In this document: in pieces, positions 31,572-44,139 of the stretch
Position numbering within the stretch: the stretch's first letter is position 1
How the letters are laid out: every line of letters begins with the position of its first letter
NCBI GenBank assembly: GCA_905250115.1
Contig: CAJNOI010000008.1
Span: 1,131,822-1,195,821, forward strand
DNA length: 64,000 nucleotides
Direction of reading: 5' to 3'
From: Adineta steineri
Lineage: Eukaryota; Rotifera; Eurotatoria; Adinetida; Adinetidae
Translations under genes and position numbers: made by a program
Notes under the pieces: generated by a model
What the model was told of the DNA's origin: nothing
What the model saw: the letters and a program-made list of their open reading frames with translations, nothing else
Database searches by the model: none

Positions 31572-34133
31572 GTAAGATTTATTTAAATTTATATAGCTCT
31601 CGGGATTATATGTTTGTCACATTAGTTTGTTGACTTGTCTTACTGATGAATAATGATATGTGTATAGCTTGAAAGAAAAACCTTTGTGATCTCAATAGTA
31701 TACAATTAGGATATATATTCTTCTTTGGGATTGAGGGAAAAAGCGAGAGAGGGAGAGAGAGCTTACAATCTATCAGCATAATGAGGTCGACGATGAGCCG
31801 AGCCAATCAAGCTTCGGAATAAGATACAAATAGTACTAGGAAAAGAAGAAATGGATGGATGATTAAACAGAACATTTGTGCTTTGTACATGTAAAGAAAT
31901 ACATATATACATATATATTTATATTGACCGATAACACTTTAAACAAAGTAAGTATCAAGCAAGTTCCTATATATTTATGAATTACATTTTTTTCGAATAA
32001 ATCGACATTATCTCGTATCAGAGATTAAGTTTGTTGTATAATCTAGTTGTTTATATTATATTGTCGACTTATCAAGTAATCAGAATACTTCTTTTTGATC
32101 TTGTATTTATATAGAATACAAAAATATATTCTACCTTTCATAATCAATCATTAGTTAATTGATATGAATACTAATAAATAATTGCCTTCATCAAAAGTAT
32201 TCCATGAATAATATAAAGAAAAAAATGATTATTTAATCATTTTGATCTTATAGTATCATTAGGAATGATCTTTATTATGAGATCATCTTACATTCTTTCC
32301 TCTCTCTCTCTCGTTTTTTTTATATAACTATAAAAATATATACATTTGTTATGTATCTTCGAAACTCAGTCTTCTAAAGAAGGATAATAGTCATATCTTG
32401 CACTTGATTACCATCTTTGTTCTTATTATGTATGCAAGTTTTTGTTTGATTATTTGTATGCAAAAAAAGATATGAATAATGCAATGTGCCTTGTTTGTTT
32501 GCACTTAGAAAAAGTAAATGAGACATAAAGTGGTGGTGTCATCTCGATCGTGTTTCAGGCCAAGGCATCCAATAGAGTCGATCTATAAGCACACATATTT
32601 CTACTAGGAAAAGTATAATTAGTGATGGCAACCACATCATCGGATGAATGGACACAATTAATTGAATTGATTGATTGATTGCTTACATACTTTGTACTCT
32701 TTTTTTTCTTTTTTGACATGAAGAAATATGTATTAACGCGTCAATTATCACAAATCTTTCTTGTCAAAAAGACTTGTCGATGTAGCAAACATATTGAAAT
32801 ATTCATCACCTGTTCCAGTTCTTTTTTTTTTTGGTAGACAAAAATAAATTCGATAAATTTATAGATCAGCTGATCTATCTCGTATGGGTAATTAAATTAA
32901 CAGAAAAATAATTTACTATTTCTTTTCGATCTCTAATATGTTATTTAAACATATCTATTAAATTTAGAATTATTCATCATTATCTTCCTGTCGATCGATC
33001 ATCCTGAATGATCCTTAGGGTATTCGGACGTTTTTCTTTTTTTTTCTTCTTGTCTGTCTCTCATAACTCTTCTCGTTTGTATAATTAAAGAAAATGCTTC
33101 ATTTTTTCTTAAATGATGAACAGAACTTAGAATTTTCTATTGGTAAAAACGACACTATTTTCCCATGTTGAATTTCGTAACATTTTATCTAATACAACTA
33201 CAACAAGTACATATTTACATCAAATAGATTCAATATTATTACCATTTCGAGTGATTATTATACGAGAAACGAGTTATAACACATTAAATACAAAACAAAT
33301 TTTTTTTGCTTCTATCAATATCAAAATAAGCATCGGAAAATCACTGTTCAAGTAGGTTCGAAAGAAATAGTAGAAGTCTGTTTTCTTTTCTCGTCTATTC
33401 TTTCATTATAGACATTTCAATGTTTATTTTGTGTGACGATATTAAAACAAGAACTTATATATATATATATATATTTGTCATTATGCCCTTGATTATAAAC
33501 CAATCCGAGCTAGTTTTCACTACATGTCATCTAACTAATTGTATAAAGAAAAAAAAAGCGTCCTAAGAAATATTATATCTATGTATATATTTACGGATGA
33601 ATGTGTCAATCGTGACATTATTATTGATGATGAAATAGAAAAATAGAATCAATAAGGATGCGCACATTGATTTTCTTCTTATACTATGTATGTATTAGAA
33701 TACATTTGCTAGTCACCTTAGTGCCAGATGATGATGACGATATATGATAGAATAACGCGTAACAATAGATTGACGACTTGCTTGATAACATAATTCTTTC
33801 TCTCTGTATCTTCCCTTGTATTTGTTCGGGTGCGTTCGTAGTTAGTCAGGCACGCACACACACGTACAACCGAATGCCGATCAAACGAGCAGTAACAACA
33901 GCAATAATGTCTACTACTATTTTTTTTCCGTCGCAGACTGATGGTGTATTCTATTCTGCGTTGATTAGAATAGAAGACACCGATCTGCTTCCTTTTTTTC
34001 TCTGTCTATGTATCTATATGGTGTTTGGCTGTTCGGATTGTATCCATCTGTATACTAATCTAATTCTTGTCGAGTGTATAAATCGTTTGAAAAATGAAAT
34101 TCTAATCTATTTATAAAAAAACACCGCGAAAAA

Positions 34134-36859
34134 ATGCGTCCCGGTCAGGTTTTTGTTGTTTATCGATCGACGGCTTTACCAATGGCTAAACCTAAGTATG
34201 AATATTAATTTGATTATATAGTTAACTCTTTCTTAATATCTAATTAAACTTAAATGTATAAATATCTCTTTTTTTCTTGTTCAGTATGAATCGTCGACAA
34301 ATTAAAGATCCATCTAATACTGGTGATCAACGAATATGTACAAAAGAAAATTGTTTATCATGTTGCAAAAAATTTACGGCGTTTATGTTTTCACGTGTTG
34401 GTCTCTTTCTTGTTATGATTGGTTATGTTGCACTTGGTGGTTGGTTATTTCAAGCATTGGAAGCTCGTAATGAACAAGATATGCGTCGTTCAATGAGTGA
34501 AAAATTGAATTCAACACTGTTTAAATTATGGGTTGAAATCTTACGTGTTAATTCCTATCCATATATCGATAAGAAAGGAAATTTTACATTTAATGCTACA
34601 CAAGAATTAGAAAAATTTGAAGCAACAGTTATACAACAAGTACATCAAGGTTTTGATGGACGAACAAGACCTGATGCGGATCCTGATTGGAATTATTTTG
34701 GTGCAATTCTTTATGCTGTTACACTTGTATCAACCATAGGATATGGTCATATAACAACAAAAACGGTACAAGGAAAAATTGCAACAATACTTTACAGTGC
34801 ATTTGGTGTACCATTAATGATGCTTTTTGTTGCAAATATTGGTTCAACAATGGCAAAAATGTTTACATTTGTATTTAGTCGTTTAACAATGATATTTTGT
34901 TGTCGATGGAGTAATAAAAAGAGACGAAAAAGTTTTAAAAATCGACCTATAACTGATCAAATATCATATATAGTTGATGAAAAATTACCCATTGAATCGA
35001 CCACATTAAAATCAAATTTACAACAAATACAAGATGATAAAAGTAAATAAATATTATTTAAATATTCTTATTATACTTCATATTTTTATTCTTAGTTTCA
35101 TTAGATAATAATAATGATCGTACATCGAAACTTCGTCTTCAAATGGATACAAATTCATCTCATACTTCACTTACAAATGATATTAAAAATCCATCAATAG
35201 GAGATAATAATAAACAATTACCAGCAGATATACGTTTAAATATGTTAACAGGAATGTCAACCGAAATAACAAAATCTCCTTCATTAGCATCATCAACAAG
35301 TACAATTAATGAACGATCAAAGGATGCACTTGTTCGTATTAATGAACTTATTAAACAAAGTTCCGTCCAAGATATTTCAGAGAAGCTCGATGATGATGAA
35401 GTTTTTAATGATAATAATAATATTATACTTTCATCAATTAATCAAGATAAACAACAACAACAACAATCCGATGAAATTAGTCCAATACAATTTTATATAA
35501 ATGAAACAAATAAATTAACAAATAATATAGAAAAAACAATTAATAGTCCAAGTTTTATTGAATCTGAACAAGGAAAAATAAATATTACAAATTTAGATGA
35601 TATTAACATTCAACAAGTAAATAAGTTTTTTAATTAAATCTCGTTAATAGATTCTTCAGTAAATGTTTCTAAGGAAGACATATTTTTTTTGCAACTAATT
35701 GTTTGTCATATCATAAATAACAATCATTTCTGAAGAAAAATGGGGAGTTTCCTGTCAAGTCTTATCGTCGTTGTTAAAGACGGGGATAATATTACATGAG
35801 TTTTAATCAATATTTTCTATAAGAAGAAAACTCATTTAATATATGATGTCACTGAGTTCTTTCTTTTTTCTGTGTTTATATCACTATGAAACAGTATTCA
35901 TTTTCTTAATTTAGTAGTTGAGTAGAAAAGAAAAACGATATATCTCGAAGGTAAACTGATGACATTTGTTTATTTTATAGCCTGTTATTGCTAAGGCATC
36001 TTCTCCTCCTCCTACGACAACAACAGCTACGATCGATAATAGTAATGAAACAATGATTATAACAGAAGAAAAATCAAAAAAATCTTCGAAAAAAAATTTA
36101 AAACGTTCAAAATCGGAATCAACACACAATCGTAAATTAAAGATAAAATCTACTAATAATAATTCAAATTCACCTTCAGTAAGTGATAATACTGAATCAA
36201 TAAAATCTCCTCCTCGTCGACGATTTTTTCAACGTCGATTAAAAAAACAATCAGCACTTGATGTTGATATAGCTAAAACAGGTTCACTTGAACATATAAC
36301 AACTGGTATATCAAATAAAATAAGTCAAAACTTACCACGAAAATCTCAAAGTTTCGATGAACATTTACGTCCTATATCACCTCCACCTGATTATGAAGAA
36401 TCGGCTAAACGTGACATAACAACATTACCATCAGTAACATGGAAATCTGATAAAGAATTATATTTAAAAAAAGCACCAATTAATTTTCGAACACATACAG
36501 ATTTTGAAGAAGATGATGAGATGTATGAAGATGAACAAATGAGTGTACCATTACTTGTTACTGTTTTTGTCATTCCGCTTTATTTAACACTTGGCGCTAT
36601 ATTATTTAATATTTGGGAAAATTGGGGTTTTCTTAATTCATTTTATTTTTGTTTTATAACATTAACAACAATTGGTTTTGGAGATTATGTACCTGGTTCA
36701 TCATTAACTGTATCAGCTGCAAAAGAAAAACTTATATCGGCTGCATTATATATTTTACTTGGTCTTGTACTTATAGCAATGTGTTTTAATTTAATGAAAG
36801 AACAATTAAGTCAAAAAGTTAAACAAGTAGCTGGTAAATGGGGAATCTTGGATTTTTAG
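34134..36859 (+). CDS. Two-pore-domain potassium channel, TRESK-like
   Basis: Four exons (34134-34195, 34285-35042, 35096-35616, 35981-36859) give 739 residues in phase. The order is M1 (VGLFLVMIGYVALGGWLF), an extracellular cap region, pore 1 with filter TLVSTIGYGH, M2 (FGVPLMMLFVANIGS), a cytoplasmic loop of roughly 400 residues rich in Ser, Asn and Gln, then M3, pore 2 with TLTTIGFGDYVPGS, and M4 (ALYILLGLVLIAMCF) with a very short tail. It should carry background K+ current at the plasma membrane. The long M2-M3 loop and short tail resemble KCNK18 (TRESK) and nematode TWK channels; I see no clear calcineurin-docking motif. AATAAA lies at 36961. A distal alternative first exon is at 31486-31571. 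Confidence 0.92.
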
Positions 36860-37065
36860 GAACATTTCAAAAGTTTTCTTTTTTTTTATTGTTGTTGTTT
36901 TGTTTCTTGATAAATATATGCGCAAACCTTGTCTTTTTTTTTCTTTGCATTTGTATAGTAAATAAAGAAGAGAAAAAAAATACAAATAATTATGATTTTA
37001 ATTAACATATTAATTAAGTTTTTATTTTTATTAATTTAAAGAAACAAAAAGAGATCATGATTAAA

Positions 37066-38211
37066 TTAAGAAGATATACGAACTTTGTCTAGAATCCATG
37101 GGTGATAATAACTAACTCGAGCATAAACATCAGAATAATCTGGATTAATACCACAATCAACTGTTCCAGACATGATACCAACCTGTTGCCAATAAGTTTT
37201 TCCATTTGGATGATCTATTGATCGAACTAATGGGCCACCACTATCACCAAAACATACGGCTTTAGGTGGAAAACCTGCACACATTTGTCCTGGTCGAGTA
37301 TTTTCATTAACTCCAACTAATGGAGAACATGATGGATGTGTGTTTGGTACATATTGTAAACGAACTTGTTGTAAAACAGTTGGTCTCGTACGGTTAACAC
37401 TATTCATTGCACCCCAACCTGTAGCTACTAAAGATGCACCTTCATTTAATGGTTGACTACTCATATTAGCTGGTGCAAGACAAATCAGATTAAGACGATC
37501 ATCTAAATTTACAGGCGTACGTAAACGAATAACAGCAATATCATCATTAAGGTAATAATCATCATAACTTTCATGAACATAAATACGTTGAGCCATATAT
37601 GCTATAGTTGGTGACAGTGAACTAATATTGAATTCATGAAGACGAGGAATTACACCTATATATCGAGGCGAAAAACCAAAAACACAATGTGCAGCTGTAA
37701 GAACATGTTGTGGTGTAATAAGACTAGCACCACAATATGAAGTTGGTGAGCCTGTTAGATTAAATGCAACGAGAAGTAATTGCCATGGCCATGAATTTGG
37801 AACAGCTGGTTCACCATTAACAATTCTATTTGTTATTACAGGACTAATAGCAGGACAACCACAGTCACACGGTTCGGCAAGAGATATTGTTGGTAATTGA
37901 TTATCACTACAATTTGTCGGTAATAGATTTTCACTACAATTTGTCGGTAATTGATATTCATTATTATTTGTCGGTTTACCAATTGTAAATAGAAGTGCAA
38001 TACTAGCTGTCAATGCCAATACCATAATTGTTGCAAGAATTAACATAGCAATTGTTATGGTTTTTAAGAATTTACTTGGCATACTTAGTGAATTAGATGT
38101 TTCTGGATGTACAATCATATTACAATTGAATAAAATAAAATGATGTGTTTCTTGTTGTTTTGCAAAAGTATATAAATAGGGTAATCTAAATGAATTAGTA
38201 TTAAATATCAT
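37066..38211 (-). CDS. Membrane-anchored S1 family serine protease
   Basis: A single uninterrupted frame of 381 residues on the minus strand. A cytoplasmic N-terminus precedes one membrane helix (residues about 50-75), giving a type II topology. A short stalk with two LPTNCS repeats, each a potential N-glycosylation site, follows, then CDCGCPAISP and the activation site RIVNGEPAVP. Catalytic His is in LTAAHCVF, Asp in NDDIAVIRL and Ser in CFGDSGGPL. Counting back from that Ser, the specificity-pocket position (189) is Ala in KAVCFGDSGG, not Asp, so trypsin-like cleavage after Lys or Arg is not expected. An alternative start is Met32. It is intronless among intron-rich neighbours. It is convergent with the K2P gene (206 bp apart). 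Confidence 0.9.
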   Translation of the reverse strand: MIFNTNSFRLPYLYTFAKQQETHHFILFNCNMIVHPETSNSLSMPSKFLKTITIAMLILATIMVLALTASIALLFTIGKPTNNNEYQLPTNCSENLLPTNCSDNQLPTISLAEPCDCGCPAISPVITNRIVNGEPAVPNSWPWQLLLVAFNLTGSPTSYCGASLITPQHVLTAAHCVFGFSPRYIGVIPRLHEFNISSLSPTIAYMAQRIYVHESYDDYYLNDDIAVIRLRTPVNLDDRLNLICLAPANMSSQPLNEGASLVATGWGAMNSVNRTRPTVLQQVRLQYVPNTHPSCSPLVGVNENTRPGQMCAGFPPKAVCFGDSGGPLVRSIDHPNGKTYWQQVGIMSGTVDCGINPDYSDVYARVSYYHPWILDKVRISS

Positions 38212-39170
38212 AAACTTTCAAGATAAATCTTTTTTTTTCTATTTTATGATAGGTATTATAATGAGTTATCATATATGCACTTTAGATTGCATATTTTCTT
38301 ACGAACATATAGGTGAATAATGATAGGAATAAACTTTATTAGTTTTTAAATTATGATTCACTTCAATTATCATGATTAATATATAGAGATTACCGAGAAA
38401 TCCTTTTTTTGTCAAAGATATTTTGTATATAAAATTTGATGATAAAAAATTAGTAAAACTAAACGATCATATACACTTGAATTTTATAATGATAATAGAA
38501 AACAAAAGGATTAATCATAGTAATACTTGAGAATTATGATCCAGATTAATTGTATCTTTAATGTATGCGAAGAATTACGATAAGTTACAATATATTTATT
38601 ATATTTAGTGAATAATAAAATTCTGTTGTTTTCTTAAAATTAATCATTAACTTGACTCATATTTGTAAAAGGTATTTTTACATATCGGATTTTACTTTAG
38701 AATATACTCAGGGGTCGCGCGAGCGGGTGTCCGGGGGTACCCCCCCTGATGTTGGCTGACTCGCGCCGCCTCTGACTATACTATCAAACAGATATCATTT
38801 AGAGATTTTTACAAGAAAAAGAGTCTTGTAAAATGATAAAAAGTCTACAGGATAATCACCCTATCGGAAATTTTGAAATGTATCTTCTTTCTTAATTATC
38901 ATTGCCACATGAATCTTCTTTCTGGCAATACTCGACTGTTTCAATTAAATCAATAAATTCTTAATATTGTTCGATTATCATCAACAACTTGTATAGGCAT
39001 TCGTTAACGCCATCTATATTCATTTAGTGGGCGATATAACGCTGAAAAAAGATTGGTAAAATTATGAATCGTGTTGCGAAATAAACAACTCAAGTTCACG
39101 TTGAAATAGAAACAAGTTGATGCACTGTTCATTTTGTTATCTATCTTTTATTCAATAATATATTTACATC
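38212..39170. other. Intergenic region between protease and Nop58, with a GC-rich patch
   Basis: A divergent spacer of 959 bp. AT-rich throughout except for a compact GC-rich block at 38708-38775, listed separately. No gene is seen. Confidence 0.6.
38708..38775. repeat. GC-rich block with a GGGGGTACCCCC palindrome
   Basis: Sequence including tcaggggtcgcgcgagcggg, ccgggggtaccccccctga and tcgcgccgcctctga is over 65% GC in a region otherwise around 25%. The TCAGGGG and CCCCCTGA segments are inverted around the KpnI-like palindrome. No coding sense is found. Confidence 0.6.
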
Positions 39171-41609
39171 ATGCTTATTTTATTTGAAACATCTGCTGGT
39201 TTTGCTATATTTAAGGTTTGTATCTTTTTTGTATTATCGATAGTGTTGTCATGTTCTTTTTTCTTTCAGTTACTTGACGAAAAAAAATTACAAGAAACTA
39301 AAACTTTATATATCGATTTTGAATCACCAGAAAAAGCTGCTAATGTGTATGATTATTATAATCAATAGTAGGATTACTATCAATATCAATTTTCATATTT
39401 CAGTATAAAATTAATTCAATTTGAAAAATTTGAAGACACAACACAAGCTCTTGCTGCAGCTACAGCAACTGTTGAAGGAAAAATTTCTAAACCATTAAAA
39501 AAATTACTTAAACGTCTTGTTGATCCAGATGTTCAAGAAAAATTACTTGTTGCCGATTCAACACTTGCCAAAGCTATCAAAGTAAAATTCTTTTCATTCA
39601 ATAAATCTTATCTAAATAAATATCTATGTATATTTTAGGAAAAATTTGGTTTTGATTGTATATGTAATAGTTCTGTACAAGATCTTATGCGTGTTATTCG
39701 TTCACAAGCTGATAGTCTTTTACAAGTCGATGAAAAAGAATTAGCTGCAATGCGTATTGGTCTTGCACATAGGTATTATAATAAAAAATTTCTTTCGTTT
39801 TTTTGAATTCAATATGAGAAAACTACAGTTCATATTATGAAGACAGAGTCGGCCTCTTCCAAACTATCAGTTTTCATATTGTTCATTTATTTCTAGTTTG
39901 TCACGATATAAACTTAAATTTTCTCCAGATAAAGTTGATACAATGATTGTTCAAGCTATTTGTATGTATATATATATTATTAATAATATTTATCTCATTT
40001 TGAATTTTATCTATAGCTTTATTGGATGATCTTGATAAAGAAACGAATAATTATATAATGAGATGTAAAGAATGGTATGGTTGGCATTTTCCTGAATTAG
40101 CTAAAATAATACAAGATAATATTGCTTTTTGTAAAATAGTACAACGACTTGGTAATTAAAATTTGATTGGAATAAATTTTTTATCTATTTCAAAATATTT
40201 ACATAGGTTATCGAACGAATGCAGTCGAACTTGATTTGTCAGATATAGTACCCGCTGATGTTGAAGCACAAATAAAAGAAGCTGCGGAAATTTCTATGGG
40301 TACTGAAATATCCGAAGAAGATATAATGAATATTCGACATCTCTGTGCTCAAGTACGTTTAGTTGAATCGATTAAATAATTCATGTCTTATGTTCGAACC
40401 TAATTTCGAGAATTGACATGGTATTTAAAGGAAAAAAAAGAAGCCAATAATCTATGATGACGTTAGATACCGCCCCAGTCTGAACATACGCATGTAGATC
40501 GGTCCCATACTGAGATTATTGGCTTAATAATATTTTTATTTAAATGAAACTTTCATATTTAAAATTTTCATAGGTTATTGAAATATCTGATTATCGTGCA
40601 CAATTATTTGAATATTTAAAAAATCGAATGATGGCTGTTGCACCGAATTTAACAGTATTAGTTGGTGAACTTGTCGGTGCTCGACTTATTGCACATGCAG
40701 GTATACATTATTTTTTATATAAATTAAAGAAATACATGCATAAAGTCAGGGAAGTGTTTACATTCTGAGAAACATGAGGTCAGACGTCTTTTTTTTCTAT
40801 GTAAATGTCATCAACATTTTCATTCTGAATGAATCATAATTAACTTTATGAAGACATAAACATTTTAATAACATGCTTTTATCACGACACTTCTTTTCTA
40901 TACGAAGATTTTGACATTACATAGATAGTTAAACTAATTTTTCACGGAATATTCTATATCAAAACATGAAAGTTCATAAATATTTTAAGTACATTTTGTT
41001 TTCTAATTAGGATCATTACTCAATCTCGCTAAACATCCTTCATCAACTGTACAAATCTTAGGTGCGGAAAAAGCCTTATTTCGTGCGATGAAAACTAAAC
41101 ATGATACACCTAAATATGGTTTAATTTATCATTCAGCATTAGTTGGTCAAACGTCAGCGAAACTTAAAGGTAAAATTAGTCGTATGTTAGCTTCAAAAGC
41201 TGCATTAGCTATACGAGTTGATGCACTCGGTGAAGATACGCAAGCAACACTTGGTTTGGAACAACGTGCAGATCTCGAACGAAAATTTGCTTTACTTGAA
41301 CAAAATGCCGTATGTTTTTTCATTGTTTATTTTCTTCAAAAAAAAGAGAAATTTTATTTTAGTCAAAACGTATATCTGGTTCGGGTAAAATGCAAGCGAA
41401 ATTTGAAAAATATCAAAAAAATACGTATGTTATTGATTTTCTACATAATTTTCCTACATATATATTAAATATCTTATAGTGACAAAGGTCAATTTAATCA
41501 AGATCAAGCATCCACATTACCTCAAAAACGCCATTCAGATTTCGGTGGTCGAGGTGGTGCAAATAAACGATTTAAGAGAGGAAACGCGAATAATTCATTT
41601 GTAGTTTAA
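39171..41609 (+). CDS. NOP58: Nucleolar protein Nop58, box C/D snoRNP core
   Basis: Eleven exons (39171-39215, 39270-39346, 39404-39581, 39639-39772, 39897-39961, 40017-40151, 40207-40352, 40574-40700, 41011-41309, 41363-41424, 41480-41609) join in phase. The N-terminal domain starts [28 protein letters not shown] and KEKFGFD follow. The coiled-coil and NOP domains are clear: [28 protein letters not shown] and [12 protein letters not shown]. Nop58 holds fibrillarin and the snoRNA in box C/D snoRNPs, which guide 2'-O-methylation of rRNA in the nucleolus. The C-terminal tail is short, with GG-rich and basic residues ([14 protein letters not shown]) rather than the long KKE/D tail of vertebrates. 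AATAAA lies near 41706. One intron carries a small inverted-repeat element. Confidence 0.96.
40441..40525. repeat. Small inverted-repeat (MITE-like) element in a Nop58 intron
   Basis: The perfect 13-base ends AAGCCAATAATCT and AGATTATTGGCTT enclose about 60 bases that are richer in GC than the intron around them (cgccccagtctg and ggtcccatactga are themselves partly inverted). No clear target duplication is seen. Confidence 0.6.
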
Positions 41610-43185
41610 TAATGAAAGATAGAAAAACTGCACAAAATTTTGTTGTTATCTCGTTTTTCGGCTATGGATGCCTCGTAATTGTTATGTGTCTTTTTTTTGT
41701 AATGAAATAAAAAAGAAAAAAAAAACTAAATCTTGTCTAACCTTCTGACTTCTCCCTTGAAATACTTCTTTCAATAGAATTTCAAGTAGTAAACGTCAGA
41801 TAAATTATATATCAACTCAAATCTCGAAAAAAATTCAATAACCTTGTTTCAATCAGGTTAACAAGAAAAAAAAGAGACATGAGCACAAAATTCAGTTTTC
41901 TTTTTCTCTCTCTTCTCTTTTGGTTTCCTTTTGTACGACGAAATAAAATGACTATAATTTACTTATAGTGCTCGATGTCAATGGACAAACTCATACATGA
42001 CATCCGTTGTGCTCTCGACATAATTATACTGTGCACATACATACAGGAAGATCAAACGGAAAAAAATGCAAGAAAAAAGAATTTTCTTTTTCTGAGTACA
42101 AGGATATAAGAATGATGCAGTCAGAGAGTTCGTTTTAGGATTTTCGATAAAGACAAGACTAAAAATTAAAAAAAAACACATAATACAATTCAAAAAATAG
42201 TTACATTACTGATCGTCGAACAATAATACAAAAAAATATCTATCCTTATCAATTTCCCTCTTAATCAAATCATAACTCAACTATCTGTCTGATTTATTTA
42301 TTGTATAAACTATATGAATAGTCTCTATTACAAAATATTTCACCTATAAATATCCTTATATTAGCCTGAAAATGACTACTATTAGTATCCACTCTAGATT
42401 TCAACACGCAAGATTAATAGATTATTACTTCCGTCTTGTATAACTAAATCATACTTTTAACAAGAAATATTCTTCTACAGGATACATTACATCCAAACTT
42501 TGAAAAAAAAAAACGTCATGTTTTACTTTTATAGTATTAATATAAAAAAAGAAGAAGTTCTGTATATAGATTATAATAAATACATACTCTTCTTCTTTCC
42601 AAGGCTAAAATTTTGGCAGAGAAAAAGAAAATGTATTCTTCTCTTTCTAACCAATAAAAAAAGTTTTTTTTTCCAAACACCAATAAAAAAAGAATTCCTT
42701 TTTCTCTCTATCGATTTCACCAATTGGATAAAAATGTAATAGTAAGAAGAAGAAGAAGAAGAAGGAAAAAAATTATGTTCTTCTCTCTTTTAAAATTACC
42801 CTTATTCTTGCTAACTAATTATTGCCGTTGAAATAAGAGTGCATATTGCCTTTCGTCAACTTACAGAAAAAGCGGATCATTATCATTGGGTTAAGTTGAA
42901 CATAAAATAATAGAAAAGAAGACACAATTCACCCTCGATTACTGATCGGTTTCTGTTCTATTCATCAATGTATTATCAACCGTAATTATTGAAGGGAAAT
43001 AACGCTTACGCTCGTCTAACTTCATTGATTTCTTATTCATTGTGGTACATTGTCTCTTTTCATCTATATTATTACTATTATTATTATTATTATTATTATC
43101 ATCATCCAAAGTGAAATTATTACTCAATAAAAAACAAATCAAATTAGTTACAAAAAAACAGGAAGAAGAAAAAATATATTCCAGC
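41610..43185. other. Intergenic region upstream of the Dlx gene
   Basis: Poly-A/T and CT/GA-rich simple sequence, with no recognisable gene. It probably contains the 3' flank of Nop58 and the promoter and 5' UTR of the homeobox gene; an (ATT)n tract at 43067-43100 lies in that leader. Confidence 0.6.
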
Positions 43186-44139
43186 ATGATGCATAATGAA
43201 CCATCAACACAAACTCTTCCACCACCAATACCATTATCATATGAACAAGATACAAAAGCAAATGGTTTTATTGATTTTAATAATCATCATCAATCAATTG
43301 ATATAAATGATCCTCAACAACAATATTCAAATTTTCTTCAACATAATACATATCATCATCCAACACCTGATGAACAACAATTTTATTCAGCAACACGAAA
43401 TTCATTTCCATCCTATCCATATCCATATTCATTACCTTATCCACCATTAACACTTGATTCAGGTTAATAGAAAAAGCCTAAAAGAAATTATTAATTCTTT
43501 AGTTATTTATTTAGATGATAAATGTCATTATGATGAACGTGATATACCACCGAAATTAACAATTAAAGGAAAAAAAATTCGTAAACCAAGAACTATTTAT
43601 TCCAGTATGCAATTACAAGTACTTAATAAACGTTTTCAACGTACACAATATCTTGCTCTACCAGAACGAGCTGAATTAGCTGCTTCACTTGGACTTACAC
43701 AAACACAAGTAAAAAAGAATAGAAGTTTTATTAGATTTCATTTTTTTTGTCTATAATAATTATTTTATTTCTTAAGGTAAAAATTTGGTTTCAAAATAAG
43801 CGAAGCAAACAGAAAAAGGTTGTCAAAAATGTTAGTCATCATTCATCGTCGTCACCATCTTCCCAAACCCCCAACCCGAACCCATCATCACATCGTACAT
43901 CACGAATAATAAACAATAAACGAAGTGATTCTATGTTTTTAGTAAAACAAGAACAACAACAGCAACAACAACCATCAACATCATCTTCATCATCATCATC
44001 ATCATCGGCAAATTCTAATCCCATTGAATCAAACTCATTTCATATTGATGCTGTTTCATCATCATCTCCATATGAACATATAGAATATCCAAATAATCCA
44101 AATCATTTCTGGTCTCTATCACCATATGTGACCAGTTAA
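43186..44139 (+). CDS. Dlx: Distal-less (Dlx) class homeobox transcription factor
   Basis: Three exons (43186-43462, 43515-43708, 43777-44139) encode 277 residues. The N-terminal half is rich in Gln, His, Pro and Tyr. The homeodomain reads [20 protein letters not shown], then [20 protein letters not shown], then [18 protein letters not shown], close to Distal-less proteins over its whole length. It should bind TAAT-type sites in the nucleus and pattern sensory or appendage tissue, as Dlx genes do elsewhere. Position 52 is Lys (FQNKR) where most Dlx proteins have Arg. An intron splits the homeobox between TQTQ and VKIW, a position I recall as common in Dlx genes. The C-terminus is Ser- and Gln-rich. 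A TTCCAG acceptor lies one base before the ATG. Confidence 0.95.

Noticed and set aside
33778..34116. 112-residue plus-strand frame upstream of the proximal K2P first exon
   Set aside because: It starts at TTG, has low-complexity hydrophobic content and ends 18 bp before the better supported first exon; probably promoter or leader sequence.
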